Of a DNA stretch of 41,219 nt, positions 32,707 through 41,219 are shown one piece after another. The notes below the pieces were generated by a model. It was not told where the DNA came from. It saw only the letters and a list, made by a program, of their open reading frames with translations, and did not search any database. The stretch is from Thioalkalivibrio nitratireducens (GTDB taxonomy: Bacteria > Pseudomonadota > Gammaproteobacteria > Ectothiorhodospirales > Ectothiorhodospiraceae), in contig JAABSN010000009.1 of assembly GCA_011390385.1 (NCBI GenBank), forward strand, positions 1-41,219. The letters are read 5' to 3'. Every line of letters begins with the position of its first letter. The first letter of the stretch is position 1. Both the position numbers and the translations under genes were made by a program.

Positions 32707-34029
32707 TTACCCCCCAGTCCCCACGAACAACGCCATCGACTCCACATGCGCGGTATGCGGAAACATGTCCATGATCCCGGCCGCTTCCAGCCGGTATCCG
32801 TAATGATGCACCAGCCGCTCGGCATCGCGCGCGAGTGTTGCCGGATTGCAGGAGACGTAGAGTAGACACGGGACGCCCCGCGCTCCAAGGGCCTCGATGA
32901 CAGCGGCAGCACCGGTGCGGGGCGGATCGAGCAGCACGCGGTCGAAGGTTTCCTGCAACCAGGGCATTGTCGCCAGTTCCGCATCTTCGAGATTGGCGCA
33001 GATATAGCGGGTGTTGCGGATACCCTGCCTTTCGGCATTGGCGCGTGCACGTTCCAGCATCCGGGCATCGCCCTCGACGCCGACGACCTCGCCGGCACGG
33101 CGCGCCAGCGGCAGGGTGAAGTTCCCGAGACCGCAGAACAGATCCAGCACCCGGTGGCCGGGTTCCAGGGACAGGAGATCCAGAGCCTGCAGCACCATGC
33201 GTCGATTGATCGCGGAATGCACCTGGATGAAATCGAGTGGGCCGAACTCCACGGTCACCCCGAGCTCCGGGTGACCGTAGCGCAGCGGCCCTTCCGGTCC
33301 CGCGAGTTGGTACACGGTATCCGGCCCCCCGGGTTGCAGGTGCACCTGAAGCCCTTCGGTCTCGGCGAAGGCCGCTAGCCGCTGCTGATCGGCCTCGGAC
33401 AGCGGCTGGAGATTGCGAAAGACCAGCGCGGCGGTCCCGGCGTCGTCGACGGCGGCCTCGATCTGCGGAATCCGCTCGCGGGCCTCGAGCCCGTCGATCA
33501 GCTGGCGCAGCACGCCGATGCGTTCACCGATCGCCGGGTGCAGTACGCGGCAGTCCCACATGTCGGCGAGGTAACGCCCGGCCCGTTCGCGGAAACCGAC
33601 CAGCGTGCCACCCTTCTTCGCGACATACTTGACGCCGAGCCGCGCCGTGCGCCGGTAACCCTGCGACACGCCGACCAGCGGTTCGAGGCGACGTTCGGGA
33701 GTGACCCGACCGATCCGGGACAGGGCCTCGAACAGGTTCCTTTCCTTCAGGCGGCGCTGGAAATCGACGTCGGCATGCATCAACTTGCAGCCGCCGCAGA
33801 CACCAAACCATTCGCACGGCGGGTCGACCCGTTCTGACGCCGGTTCCAGCACGGCATTCAGTCGGGCAGTGTCGAAGTTGTGCTTGCGCCCGGTCTGTTC
33901 CACACGCACCCATTCGCCGGGCAGTGCGCCATCGACGAAACAGGCCTTGCCCTCGCGTCGGCCGACGCCCTGCCCGTCCAGGGTGAGATCGTCGATCCGC
34001 AGTTCGAACGGGGTCCGTTCGATTCTCAT
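32707..34029 (-). CDS. rlmD: 23S rRNA (uracil-1939-C5)-methyltransferase RlmD
   Basis: The 440-aa protein has an N-terminal TRAM domain (residues 1-60), then cysteines C72, C78 and C81 (CEWFGVCGGCKLMH) and one in MWDCRVLHP that should bind a [4Fe-4S] cluster. The methyltransferase domain has VLDLFCGLGNFTLPLA for SAM binding, LLDPPRTGA, and the nucleophile cysteine in YVSCNPATLARD. All key residues are present. The start overlaps the stop of the exonuclease gene by four bases, so the two are coupled. Confidence 0.95.
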   Translation of the reverse strand: MRIERTPFELRIDDLTLDGQGVGRREGKACFVDGALPGEWVRVEQTGRKHNFDTARLNAVLEPASERVDPPCEWFGVCGGCKLMHADVDFQRRLKERNLFEALSRIGRVTPERRLEPLVGVSQGYRRTARLGVKYVAKKGGTLVGFRERAGRYLADMWDCRVLHPAIGERIGVLRQLIDGLEARERIPQIEAAVDDAGTAALVFRNLQPLSEADQQRLAAFAETEGLQVHLQPGGPDTVYQLAGPEGPLRYGHPELGVTVEFGPLDFIQVHSAINRRMVLQALDLLSLEPGHRVLDLFCGLGNFTLPLARRAGEVVGVEGDARMLERARANAERQGIRNTRYICANLEDAELATMPWLQETFDRVLLDPPRTGAAAVIEALGARGVPCLLYVSCNPATLARDAERLVHHYGYRLEAAGIMDMFPHTAHVESMALFVGTGG

Positions 34030-34826
34030 GCCGATGCGGACGCCGGGCCACCATTCCAGGCGGCCAGGAATTCATCGAGGTGACCACGGCCCTCGCTGAC
34101 AAGGTAGTCCCGAAGCTGCGTCTCGCAGGCGGCCAATGCATCGGCGCTCAATCCACCGCGCATCCGTTCGAAGCGCAGATAGATCAGGTAGGTATTCAAC
34201 ACGTCGTGCTCCACGTAGTCGTGGATGCTTGCCCGGTCGCCATCGCGCCAGGCAGGCCATACCTTGCTGCCGTCCATGCCGAGCTTGCCCGGAAATCCGA
34301 GCAGCGAAGCGATCGTGTCCAGCCCCGCGGTGGCACGCATCTGGTAGGCGGCAAGAACATCCATCAGGTCGATGTGCCGCCAGTGGAAACGGTTGAGATA
34401 ATTGTTGTAGCGGAAACCGCGATCGTCGTCGCCCTGATCCCAGTAGCGAGGCGCGGCTACCCCATGCAGCAGCGCGCGATAATGAAGCACCGGGAGATCG
34501 AATCCGCCGCCGTTCCAGCTGACCAGCGTTGGCGTGCGTTTCTCGATTACCGCGAAGAACTGGCGCAGCAACTCCGCCTCGTCCTCGCTGTCCCGCCCGA
34601 ACGCCGACAGTTTGATCTGCTCGCCGCCCTGGTAGAGCACGCCGATGGAAACGATCCGGTGCAGCGGATGCGCGAGAAACTCGGAACCGGTCTTGATTCG
34701 TCGCAATGCGAACAGCGCGGTCGCGACTTCATTGTCGGACAGGCCGTCGAAGTCATGCAGCCGGCGGGCGCCGTCGATATCGGGAACGGTCTCGAGGTCG
34801 AACACCAGAACAGGTCCGCCCGTCAT
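34026..34826 (-). CDS. 3'-5' exonuclease of the PolB-like DnaQ family
   Basis: The 266-aa protein carries exonuclease motif I as D10-L-E12 (FDLETVPD), a motif II region with LVSWNGGGFDLPVLHYRA, and motif III around HDYVEHDVLNTYLIYLRF. It is a free-standing proofreading-type exonuclease related to the predicted PolB-associated domain; the nucleic-acid substrate is unknown. It overlaps both cysM upstream and rlmD downstream by four bases, so the three form a translationally coupled run. Confidence 0.9.
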   Translation of the reverse strand: MTGGPVLVFDLETVPDIDGARRLHDFDGLSDNEVATALFALRRIKTGSEFLAHPLHRIVSIGVLYQGGEQIKLSAFGRDSEDEAELLRQFFAVIEKRTPTLVSWNGGGFDLPVLHYRALLHGVAAPRYWDQGDDDRGFRYNNYLNRFHWRHIDLMDVLAAYQMRATAGLDTIASLLGFPGKLGMDGSKVWPAWRDGDRASIHDYVEHDVLNTYLIYLRFERMRGGLSADALAACETQLRDYLVSEGRGHLDEFLAAWNGGPASASA

Positions 34827-35731
34827 GCCGGATACACCCCGGTGGAGATGTAGCGGTCGCCCCGGTCACAGATGATCGCAACGATCACGCCGCCATCGAC
34901 TTCGGCCGCGACCCTGAGCGCGGCAGCGACCGCACCACCGGACGAAACACCCGCGAAGATTCCTTCCTCCGCTGCCAAACGGCGCATGGTCTCTTCGGCC
35001 TCCTGCTGGCTGACATCCAGTGTTTGATCGACCCGGGAAGCGTCGAAGATCGACGGCAGATAGGCCTCGGGCCAGCGCCGGATTCCGGGAATCGAGGACC
35101 CTTCGGTGGGCTGCACGCCGACGATGCGCACCTCGGGGCTCTGTTCCTTCAGATACCGCGAAGTCCCCATGATGGTCCCGGTGGTGCCCATCGACGACAC
35201 GAAATGCGTGACCTGCCCCTGGGTGTCACGCCAGATTTCCGGCCCGGTACCCCGGTAATGCGCGTCGGCGTTGTCCGGATTGCTGAACTGATCGAGCACC
35301 CGGCCCCGACCCTCGCGCTGCATCTGCTGCGCCAGATCCCGGGCGCCTTCCATGCTCTGCTCACGGGTGACAAGGATGATCTCGGCCCCGAAGGCCTTCA
35401 TCGCCGCACGGCGCTCGGCCGACATGTTGTCGGGCATGATCAGAATCATGCGATAGCCCTTGCTTGCCGCGACCATCGCAAGCGCAATGCCGGTGTTGCC
35501 GCTGGTGGCCTCGATCAGAGTGTCGCCGGGCCTGATATCGCCACGTGCCTCGGCCTGCAGGATCATGTTCAGCGCCGGTCGGTCCTTCACCGAACCCGCC
35601 GGATTGTTGCCCTCCAGCTTGGCCAGCACGGTCGACGGCAGACCTGCCGCCAGGCGCTGCAGGCGCACCAGCGGTGTATTGCCGACGAACGTCTCGAGCG
35701 TGGGAAATTGATGGCTGTTCGTGTTTGTCAT
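34823..35731 (-). CDS. cysM: Cysteine synthase B
   Basis: CysM makes cysteine (or S-sulfocysteine from thiosulfate) from O-acetylserine with PLP. The 302-aa protein has the PLP lysine K49 in NNPAGSVKDRPA, the TSGNTG loop (EATSGNTGIAL) and the C-terminal FAGVSSGGAV phosphate loop. The sequence is closer to CysM than CysK by its short length and EGNNPAGSVKDR motif. Thiosulfate use would suit a sulfur oxidiser but is inferred. The start at 35731 lacks a clear ribosome site, and a perfect 10-bp dyad lies just upstream. Confidence 0.95.
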   Translation of the reverse strand: MTNTNSHQFPTLETFVGNTPLVRLQRLAAGLPSTVLAKLEGNNPAGSVKDRPALNMILQAEARGDIRPGDTLIEATSGNTGIALAMVAASKGYRMILIMPDNMSAERRAAMKAFGAEIILVTREQSMEGARDLAQQMQREGRGRVLDQFSNPDNADAHYRGTGPEIWRDTQGQVTHFVSSMGTTGTIMGTSRYLKEQSPEVRIVGVQPTEGSSIPGIRRWPEAYLPSIFDASRVDQTLDVSQQEAEETMRRLAAEEGIFAGVSSGGAVAAALRVAAEVDGGVIVAIICDRGDRYISTGVYPA

Positions 35732-35740
35732 GGCGCGAGA

Positions 35741-35764
35741 GTATACCGGCTCCCGCCGGTATAC
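35741..35764. promoter_or_regulatory. Perfect dyad GTATACCGGC-TCCC-GCCGGTATAC upstream of cysM
   Basis: Two ten-base arms (35741-35750 and 35755-35764) with a four-base loop lie between acpS and cysM, 9 bp from the cysM start. On the minus strand the cysM-side arm runs into TATACT, a good -10 box. There is no T-run. It may be an operator for a cysM promoter or an RNA hairpin masking the start. Confidence 0.55.
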
Positions 35765-35777
35765 GTGGAACCGGCAA

Positions 35778-36158
35778 TCAGGGTTCGCCTTCAACCACCA
35801 CGAACGCCTGTGCGTAGTCGCGTTCGTCGCTGATACTGAGGTGGATACGCAGCACACCGAGACGCGCCGCGGTGCGCTCGACCGATCCGCTGAGCGCGAA
35901 TCCGGGACGACCGGCGGCGTCATGAATGACCCAGGCTTCATTGAGTGCCATGTCGCGGCCCACGCCGCAGCCCAGCGCCTTGGCCAGCGCCTCCTTTGCG
36001 GCGAAGCGGCGGGCTATGAATGCCTCGGGACGAACGCCTGGAACCTGCTCCCGCTCCTGGGGATGAAGCAGGCGTTCGAGAAGCCGATGACCATGTCGCT
36101 CGAGCATCGGGCGCAGGCGCTCCACCCGAACCAGATCAGTGCCGACGCCCAGAATCAT
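35778..36158 (-). CDS. acpS: Holo-[acyl-carrier-protein] synthase
   Basis: AcpS moves the phosphopantetheine arm of CoA to acyl carrier protein. The 126-aa length is normal. The signature MILGVGTDLVRVERL contains the metal-binding Asp8, and RRFAAKEALAKALG contains the second acidic ligand and the conserved lysines. It follows pdxJ by 54 bp in the usual era-recO-pdxJ-acpS order of gammaproteobacteria. Confidence 0.96.
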   Translation of the reverse strand: MILGVGTDLVRVERLRPMLERHGHRLLERLLHPQEREQVPGVRPEAFIARRFAAKEALAKALGCGVGRDMALNEAWVIHDAAGRPGFALSGSVERTAARLGVLRIHLSISDERDYAQAFVVVEGEP

Positions 36159-36212
36159 CGGCGCGACCCCGAAGTCATGAACGTTGTGCGCGGCGCGCTC
36201 GACATTTTCCCA

Positions 36213-36968
36213 TCAGCAGCCATCACGGCGGGCGGCATCCATGATGCTGCGCATGTGGCTGACGGCCTCGGGGAGGCCGGTGAACAGCGCCCGGGCAATG
36301 ATCGAATGGCCGATATTGAGTTCGTGAAAAAGAGGGTGCGCGGCAATCGGCCGCACGTTGTCGTAGTCGAGTCCGTGCCCGGCATTGATTACCAGTCCCA
36401 GTTCCCGACCGATTCGGGCGGCTTCGAACAGCCCTTCGGCCAGACGCGCCCGCTGCTGCGGGTCACGGGCATTCGCATACGCGCCGGTATGGAGTTCGAC
36501 CACTGGAGCGCCGATCGCGGCTGCCGCCTCGAGCTGGCGCAGGTCCGGCTCGATGAACAGCGAGACTTCGATCCCGGCGCCAGCCAGCGGCTGCACGAAC
36601 TCGCGCAGGCGCACCCGTTGTCCGGCGGCATCGAGCCCGCCCTCGGTGGTGAGTTCCTCCCGGCGCTCGGGCACGATGCAGCAGGCCTCGGGCAGCAGTT
36701 TCAGTGCGATCGCCTGCATGCCTTCGGTGGCCGCCATCTCCAGATTCAACGGCCGCGCGAGTCTGGGCTTGATGCCAAAGACATCATCATCCTGAATATG
36801 CCGCCGATCCTCGCGCAGATGCAGAGTGATTGAATCGGCTCCGCTGGCCTCGGCCAGGCGCACCGCGTGCATCAGGTCCGGATACGGGGTGTGCCGAGCC
36901 TGGCGGATGGTGGCGATATGGTCGAGATTGACCCCGAGTCGAAGCACCGGGTAGAGATCTGCTGCCAT
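36213..36968 (-). CDS. pdxJ: Pyridoxine 5'-phosphate synthase
   Basis: PdxJ joins 1-deoxyxylulose 5-phosphate and 3-amino-2-oxopropyl phosphate in vitamin B6 synthesis. The 251-aa TIM-barrel protein has LRLGVNLDHIATIRQAR at the start, SITLHLREDRRHI, an acid in the AGIEVSLFIEPD strand, the ELHTGAYA segment and the final loop INAGHGLDYDNV. All are typical. It starts 14 bp after recO on the minus strand. Confidence 0.96.
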   Translation of the reverse strand: MAADLYPVLRLGVNLDHIATIRQARHTPYPDLMHAVRLAEASGADSITLHLREDRRHIQDDDVFGIKPRLARPLNLEMAATEGMQAIALKLLPEACCIVPERREELTTEGGLDAAGQRVRLREFVQPLAGAGIEVSLFIEPDLRQLEAAAAIGAPVVELHTGAYANARDPQQRARLAEGLFEAARIGRELGLVINAGHGLDYDNVRPIAAHPLFHELNIGHSIIARALFTGLPEAVSHMRSIMDAARRDGC

Positions 36969-36982
36969 GATTCGGAGATTCC

Positions 36983-37648
36983 TCAGAGAAGGCGCCGGGT
37001 CTGGATCTCCCGACCATCGAGATATTGATCGATCAGCCGGCGCATGAAGTCCCGCGCGGCGCGCTGGTCATTATCCGCCAGAGAGGAACCGGTGGCGAGC
37101 GCCCGCAAGGCGGCGCCGCTGAGCGCGCCCGCCACCCCGACGGCGACGGGATCGCTCAATCCTTCCTCGGGCTGGTACAGATAGTGCGCATCGGTACTGA
37201 TTTCCGCATCCGAGAGATGCTCGAGCCCCGAGTCAATGAGGCGCAACAAGGACCATTCGGCGGCGCGCAACGCGTGTTCCGGCCGGGCTGGCGCCAGCAG
37301 GCTTTCGTAGGCCCGATGCAGGATTCCGACAATTTCTCCGGCGCGCGCATCGCGTGGAAAAAGCTTCAGCACCAGTTCATTGACGTACAGCGCGCAGACC
37401 ATGGCTCGGCCGACGAGCGGAAAAACGCGCCGCTCCTCACCAAGGGTGAGGCTGGGCAGTTCGCCGCGACCACGCCACGCGAGATCGAGCAATACGAAGG
37501 GGCGGACAACACCCGCGCGCCCGCGGGCAATGACAGCGACCCGGCCGGCGTCGCGGGCCACCAGTTCGACGATCCGGCTGTTCTCGCGAAACGGCCGCGC
37601 ATGGAGTACGAAACCCGGAACCGCCGATTCAGGCCGATCGGATTTCAC
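36983..37648 (-). CDS. recO: DNA repair protein RecO
   Basis: RecO helps load RecA at gaps together with RecF and RecR. The 221-aa protein has an N-terminal OB-fold (AVPGFVLHARPFRENSRIV) and the helical C-terminal part typical of the family. The GTG at 37648 is chosen because it overlaps the era stop (GTGA) and gives normal length; the open frame upstream of it lies inside era and is a shadow. No zinc-binding cysteines are seen, as in many proteobacterial RecO proteins. Confidence 0.93.
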   Translation of the reverse strand: MKSDRPESAVPGFVLHARPFRENSRIVELVARDAGRVAVIARGRAGVVRPFVLLDLAWRGRGELPSLTLGEERRVFPLVGRAMVCALYVNELVLKLFPRDARAGEIVGILHRAYESLLAPARPEHALRAAEWSLLRLIDSGLEHLSDAEISTDAHYLYQPEEGLSDPVAVGVAGALSGAALRALATGSSLADNDQRAARDFMRRLIDQYLDGREIQTRRLL

Positions 37649-38562
37649 CGGGGTTCTTCGATACCCAGTTCCCGCAATGCGCGATTGCTCTGCGACCAAC
37701 CCTCTTCCACCCGGACGGTCAGACGCAGCATGATCTTGCGTTCGAGCAGGGCTTCCAGCTGCTCGCGTGCAGCCTGACCGATGCGCTTGAGCATCTGCCC
37801 CCCCTTGCCGATGACGATTCCCTTCTGGCTGTCGCGCTCGACCAGGATCAGGGCATCGATGTGGGTGATACCGGGCCGCTCTTCCCAATCCTCCACCCGC
37901 ACCGCGACCGCATAAGGCACCTCCTGACCGAGACGCTCCAGCAGCGCCTCGCGGATCATTTCCTCGGCCCGAAAACGCTCGGGGCGATCGCTGAGCTGTT
38001 CGGCGTCGTAAAGGAACGGACCCTCCGGCAGGACCCTTTGCAGTTCATCGACCAGGCCCTGAAGGTTCTTGCCGGTCTTCCCTGAAAGCGGAACGATCCC
38101 CAGATAATCGTATTCGCGCGCTCTGGCCTCGAGAAAAGGCAGCAATGCCTGCTTGTCCCGGATCCGGTCGACCTTGTTGACCACCAGCACTGCAGGCCGT
38201 TGGGCGGAACGGAGCGCCTCGAGGATGAAAGCGTCACCCTCGTCGAACCGGCCCGCCTCGATGATGAAACAGACGATGTCGGAATCGCCGAGCGCCTGCA
38301 CTGCGGTACGATTCAACACCTGATTCATCAAGCGGCTGCGCTCCGGATCGATTCCCGGGGTATCGATCAGCACCGTCTGAGCGCGACCCTGGGTGACGAT
38401 TCCGAGGATACGATTGCGGGTCGTATGCGGCTTGCGTGTAATCGCGGCCAGCTTTTCTCCGACCAACCGATTCAGCAGGGTGGTCTTGCCGACGTTGGGA
38501 CGTCCGACCAGCGCCACCAGACCACAGCGCGTCGTCTCGACTCCTGACTCGAATCCACTCAA
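37645..38562 (-). CDS. era: GTPase Era
   Basis: Era assists 16S rRNA maturation and 30S assembly. The 305-aa protein shows G1 GRPNVGKTT, G3 DTPGI, G4 NKVD and the C-terminal KH domain with the VIGKGGQMLKRIG loop. The start overlaps the rnc stop by four bases and the stop overlaps recO, so rnc-era-recO are translationally coupled. No anomaly was seen. Confidence 0.97.
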   Translation of the reverse strand: MSGFESGVETTRCGLVALVGRPNVGKTTLLNRLVGEKLAAITRKPHTTRNRILGIVTQGRAQTVLIDTPGIDPERSRLMNQVLNRTAVQALGDSDIVCFIIEAGRFDEGDAFILEALRSAQRPAVLVVNKVDRIRDKQALLPFLEARAREYDYLGIVPLSGKTGKNLQGLVDELQRVLPEGPFLYDAEQLSDRPERFRAEEMIREALLERLGQEVPYAVAVRVEDWEERPGITHIDALILVERDSQKGIVIGKGGQMLKRIGQAAREQLEALLERKIMLRLTVRVEEGWSQSNRALRELGIEEPR

Positions 38563-39311
38563 CGGTCGCCCCCCCCTGCTTGCAGCCGATTCAGGGCCAT
38601 TTCCGCAGCGCCCTGCTCGGCACCGCGACGGCTTGAGCCGGACCCGCGCTGCGACCAGTTCTCGCTCGGCAACCAGACCTCCACCGTGAACTCGCGCGCA
38701 TGGTCCGGCCCGGAGATTCCCAGGACACGGTACTCCGGCAACGCCCGCCCGCGGCCCTGCAGGAACTCCTGCAGCCTGGTCTTGGGATCCTTCAGGGATT
38801 CGGCGCTCGGGAGGCCCGCCAAGCGACTGCCATAGAGCTCAAGCACGAATTCGCGCGCGGCCGCAAAACCGACATCCCGATAAATGGCACCAATCAGTGC
38901 CTCCAGAGCATCGGCGAGAATGGATTCCCGGCGGTAGCCACCGCTCTTGCGCTCGCCCTGACCCAGATTCAGTGCCCCCTCCATACCGGACGCGCGGGCG
39001 AGCTCCGCCAGTGACGAGCGATTGACCAGCGCGGCGCGCAGTCGCGTCAGGTCTCCTTCCGGCGCCTGGGGCAACCGTTCGAACAGGATATCCGCAATCA
39101 CCATGCCGAGCACCGCGTCACCCAGGAACTCCAGACGCTCATTGTGACTGCCGCCGGCGCTGCGGTGCGTGAGCGCCTGTTCCAGCGATGGCGTACCCTG
39201 CAAGGCCTCGGGAAGCAGACTGCGGAAATTCGCGGAAGGATGTCGCGACCCGGCCGCTACCTGCAGACGGGAACCACTTGCCGTTGGGTTGATCGGATCC
39301 GAGGCCGTCAA
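38559..39311 (-). CDS. rnc: Ribonuclease III
   Basis: RNase III cuts double-stranded RNA in rRNA and mRNA processing. The 250-aa protein has the signature NERLEFLGDAVLGMVIADIL (about 58-77), the second acidic site in ADALEALIGAIYRD, and a C-terminal double-stranded-RNA-binding domain. An N-terminal tail of about 25 Ser/Ala-rich residues is longer than in E. coli, so a shorter start is possible, although no in-frame ATG with a good site was noted. It is coupled to the DUF4845 gene by a four-base overlap. Confidence 0.96.
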   Translation of the reverse strand: MTASDPINPTASGSRLQVAAGSRHPSANFRSLLPEALQGTPSLEQALTHRSAGGSHNERLEFLGDAVLGMVIADILFERLPQAPEGDLTRLRAALVNRSSLAELARASGMEGALNLGQGERKSGGYRRESILADALEALIGAIYRDVGFAAAREFVLELYGSRLAGLPSAESLKDPKTRLQEFLQGRGRALPEYRVLGISGPDHAREFTVEVWLPSENWSQRGSGSSRRGAEQGAAEMALNRLQAGGGDR

Positions 39312-39685
39312 CGCGCGAGCTGCTCACGGCGGTTGAACTGGACCACGAGATCCAGGTTGCCAACGAAATCGCGACGTACTTCGTATTCCAGCACCAGGTA
39401 ACGGGCCTCGTTTTCCTGTTCAACGCGAGTGATCTCGCGTGCCGGCAGATCGTAAACGGAGTTGACGGTGAACCGACGGTCGATTTCGCTCCAGAGTTGC
39501 CGATCGGAGCGCGCGAACGCCCCGGGTTCGGCGGCGACATCGGCAACGACGCTGCGCACCGTCAGGTACTGCAGATAATCCTTGCCAACGGTCAGGCCAA
39601 AGGTCAGGACCAACAGGAAAAAAGCGATGTAGACGAGGACCGTGAACCCCCCGACTCCACGCATTCTGGTTCTGGATGTCATCAT
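39308..39685 (-). CDS. DUF4845 single-pass membrane protein
   Basis: The 125-aa protein has one N-terminal membrane helix (GFTVLVYIAFFLLVLTFGLT) and a small extracytoplasmic domain with a VKDY-like segment (GKDYLQYLTVRSVV). DUF4845 genes are regularly found between lepB and rnc in gammaproteobacteria, as here. The function is not known. The ATG at 39685 is chosen for GGAG/GGGGG upstream; it is followed by a second ATG. Pilin-like biogenesis roles have no support in this sequence. Confidence 0.88.
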   Translation of the reverse strand: MMTSRTRMRGVGGFTVLVYIAFFLLVLTFGLTVGKDYLQYLTVRSVVADVAAEPGAFARSDRQLWSEIDRRFTVNSVYDLPAREITRVEQENEARYLVLEYEVRRDFVGNLDLVVQFNRREQLAR

Positions 39686-39708
39686 TCTCCAACGCCCCCT
39701 CGAATCAC

Positions 39709-40482
39709 TCACTCGATGCGGTCCCCGATCCTGGAAAAGTCCCAGTGGCCGCCATTGTAATCCCAGTTCAGCCAGATGAAGAGTGCACGCCCGACCAGCA
39801 GTTCTTCAGGAACGAAGCCCCACATGCGACTGTCGTTGCTGTTGTCCCGGTTGTCACCCACCATGAAATAGTGACCTTCCGGCACCTGCACCGTCCCGGA
39901 CAACCCGGGGCTCTCCGGCCATATCAGGATTTCATGTGGCGTATCGCCCAGATGCTCGAGAAAACGGCTGGCACCGGTCATCATGCGGCCGGAGCCTGCC
40001 CCGTCGTAGGTTCCGAGCAACTCGGTCTTCTGGGGTTCGCCATTCACATAAAGCGTACGATCGCGGAATTCGATCCGATCTCCGGGGAGCCCGACCACAC
40101 GCTTGATGTAGTCCTCTGCCGGGTTTCGCGGATACTTGAATACCGCCACATCGCCGCGTTCCGGGGCTCCTGTCTCGAGTATTTTCGTGCGCGTGACCGG
40201 CAGCCGGATCCCATAGGAAAACTTGTTCACGAGGATGAAGTCGCCCACCAGCAGGGTCGGCATCATCGAGCCCGACGGAATGCGGAACGGTTCGGCCACA
40301 AAGGAACGCAACACCAACACGATCAGAAGCACCGGAAAGAAGGAGCGGGAATAGTCGACGTACCAGGGGAGCCTGGCGCGCCGTTCCGGGCTCAGCCCGC
40401 GCCGGACAACCACCCAGCCCAGCCAGATCAACCCTGTCACCAGCGTTGCCAGCACCAAAATCAGCTCCAGGCTGAATGTCAT
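39709..40482 (-). CDS. lepB: Signal peptidase I
   Basis: LepB removes signal peptides at the periplasmic face. The 257-aa protein has two N-terminal membrane helices. The catalytic serine lies in RIPSGSMMPTLLVGD and the catalytic lysine in DYIKRVVGLPGD. The closing box GDNRDNSNDSRMWGFV is intact. The start at 40482 is chosen for its AAAAGGAT site and because it begins with the first helix. It lies 59 bp after lepA. Confidence 0.96.
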   Translation of the reverse strand: MTFSLELILVLATLVTGLIWLGWVVVRRGLSPERRARLPWYVDYSRSFFPVLLIVLVLRSFVAEPFRIPSGSMMPTLLVGDFILVNKFSYGIRLPVTRTKILETGAPERGDVAVFKYPRNPAEDYIKRVVGLPGDRIEFRDRTLYVNGEPQKTELLGTYDGAGSGRMMTGASRFLEHLGDTPHEILIWPESPGLSGTVQVPEGHYFMVGDNRDNSNDSRMWGFVPEELLVGRALFIWLNWDYNGGHWDFSRIGDRIE

Positions 40483-40541
40483 AAACGATCCTTTTATCTG
40501 GAAACGGCTGTTCTGAATTCGTCGATCGACGATCGTCCACG

Positions 40542-41219
40542 TTACTTGCCGTCGGTGGAGAGGACGGCCAGAAAGGCCTCCTGCGGAACATCGACCCGCC
40601 CGATCTGTTTCATTCGGCGCTTTCCGGCCTTCTGTTTCTCCAACAGCTTGCGCTTGCGGCTGACATCGCCGCCGTAGCACTTGGCCAACACGTTCTTGCG
40701 CAGCGCCTTGACCGTCGAACGCGCAATCACCTTGGAACCGATCGCGGCCTGAATCGCCACCTCGAACATCTGGCGCGGAATGATGCCACACATGCGCTCG
40801 GTCATCTCCCGTCCCCTGCTCTGGGCCTGATCACGATGCAGGATCGCCGACAGGGCATCGACACGCTCACCGTTGATCAGCACGTCGACACGTACCAGTG
40901 GCGCCGCCTGAAAGCGCAGCGGATGATAATCGAAGGACGCGTAGCCTTTCGTTGCCGATTTCAGGCGATCGAAGAAATCCATCACCACCTCGGACATCGG
41001 CATCTCGTAGGCCAGGGCAACCTGGCGCCCCATGTACTGCATCTTGACCTGCACCCCCCGCTTCTCGACACACAGGGTCATCACCGCGCCAACGTATTCC
41101 TGAGGGGCAAGGATGTTGGCCAGGATCACCGGTTCCCGAATCTCGGCAATCTCGTTGGATGGAGGCAGTTCGGAGGGGTTGTGCACCGGCACGATCTCGC
41201 CGTTCGTCTTCTCGACCTC
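40542..41219 (-). CDS. lepA: Elongation factor 4 (LepA), C-terminal part, cut by window edge
   Basis: The visible 225 residues are the end of Lep[36 protein letters not shown] (domain V), and the LepA-specific C-terminal domain with [20 protein letters not shown] and [22 protein letters not shown]4 back-translocates or aids ribosome assembly at low magnesium or under stress. The frame is open to the last base, so the start lies outside. The order lepA-lepB-DUF4845-rnc-era is canonical. Confidence 0.96.
   Translation of the reverse strand, partial: EVEKTNGEIVPVHNPSELPPSNEIAEIREPVILANILAPQEYVGAVMTLCVEKRGVQVKMQYMGRQVALAYEMPMSEVVMDFFDRLKSATKGYASFDYHPLRFQAAPLVRVDVLINGERVDALSAILHRDQAQSRGREMTERMCGIIPRQMFEVAIQAAIGSKVIARSTVKALRKNVLAKCYGGDVSRKRKLLEKQKAGKRRMKQIGRVDVPQEAFLAVLSTDGK

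Noticed and set aside
36983..37888. A longer recO start
   Set aside because: The extra 80 codons lie inside era and translate to low-complexity sequence; the GTG overlapping the era stop gives a normal RecO length.

Overview
The window is high-GC DNA from a chemotrophic or phototrophic sulfur-oxidising gammaproteobacterium, most likely of the Chromatiales (Ectothiorhodospiraceae or Chromatiaceae; Thioalkalivibrio-like is my best guess, from gene content only). The deciding evidence is a complete oxidative-type dissimilatory sulfite reductase cluster, dsrABEFHCMKLJOPNR, in the gene order known from Allochromatium vinosum. No rRNA, tRNA, CRISPR array, phage gene or insertion sequence was seen.

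Layout. 1-3704: the 3' end of a PAS-containing sensory protein and a four-PAS GGDEF-EAL protein (cyclic-di-GMP turnover). 3904-5264: a two-gene minus-strand unit of unknown role (DUF3050 protein plus a 185-aa protein). 5471-8065: a five-gene minus-strand unit reading away from dsrA. It encodes a TauD-like dioxygenase, a 63-aa protein, a Cas6/Cmx6-like protein, a DsrC/TusE-family protein with no cysteine, and a 67-aa protein. 8414-21314: the dsr operon. 21318-23095: minus-strand 2OG-Fe(II) hydroxylase and a 41-kDa protein that may be DsrS, inverted relative to dsr. 23263-24024: a HAD hydrolase. 23999-28381: an envelope unit (exbB, exbD, Kdo-transferase-like gene, lpxK, Trm112 protein, kdsB). 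28667-32449: two alpha/beta hydrolases and a secreted GlcG/HbpS-like protein. 32707-41219: a translation, RNA and DNA maintenance run on the minus strand (lepA-lepB-DUF4845-rnc-era-recO-pdxJ-acpS-cysM-exonuclease-rlmD).

How the dsr genes work together, from established knowledge of A. vinosum: persulfide sulfur is relayed by DsrE2F2H2 to the two C-terminal cysteines of DsrC. DsrAB oxidises the bound sulfur to sulfite with DsrL as NAD(P)H-linked partner. The membrane complex DsrMKJOP exchanges electrons between the DsrC thiol/trisulfide state and the quinone pool. DsrN amidates sirohaem, and DsrR acts on expression. Key residues of this relay are visible here (DsrE Cys78, DsrH Cys20, DsrC Cys98/Cys109, DsrJ Cys46).

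The most unusual part is the unit at 5471-8065. An orphan Cas6-like endoribonuclease fold, a DsrC paralogue in which both redox cysteines have become glycine, and a TauD-like oxygenase share a strand and tight spacing, and face the dsr operon across a 348-bp region rich in hairpins. I read this as a possible regulatory or sulfonate-linked companion of the dsr system; its function is unknown to me.
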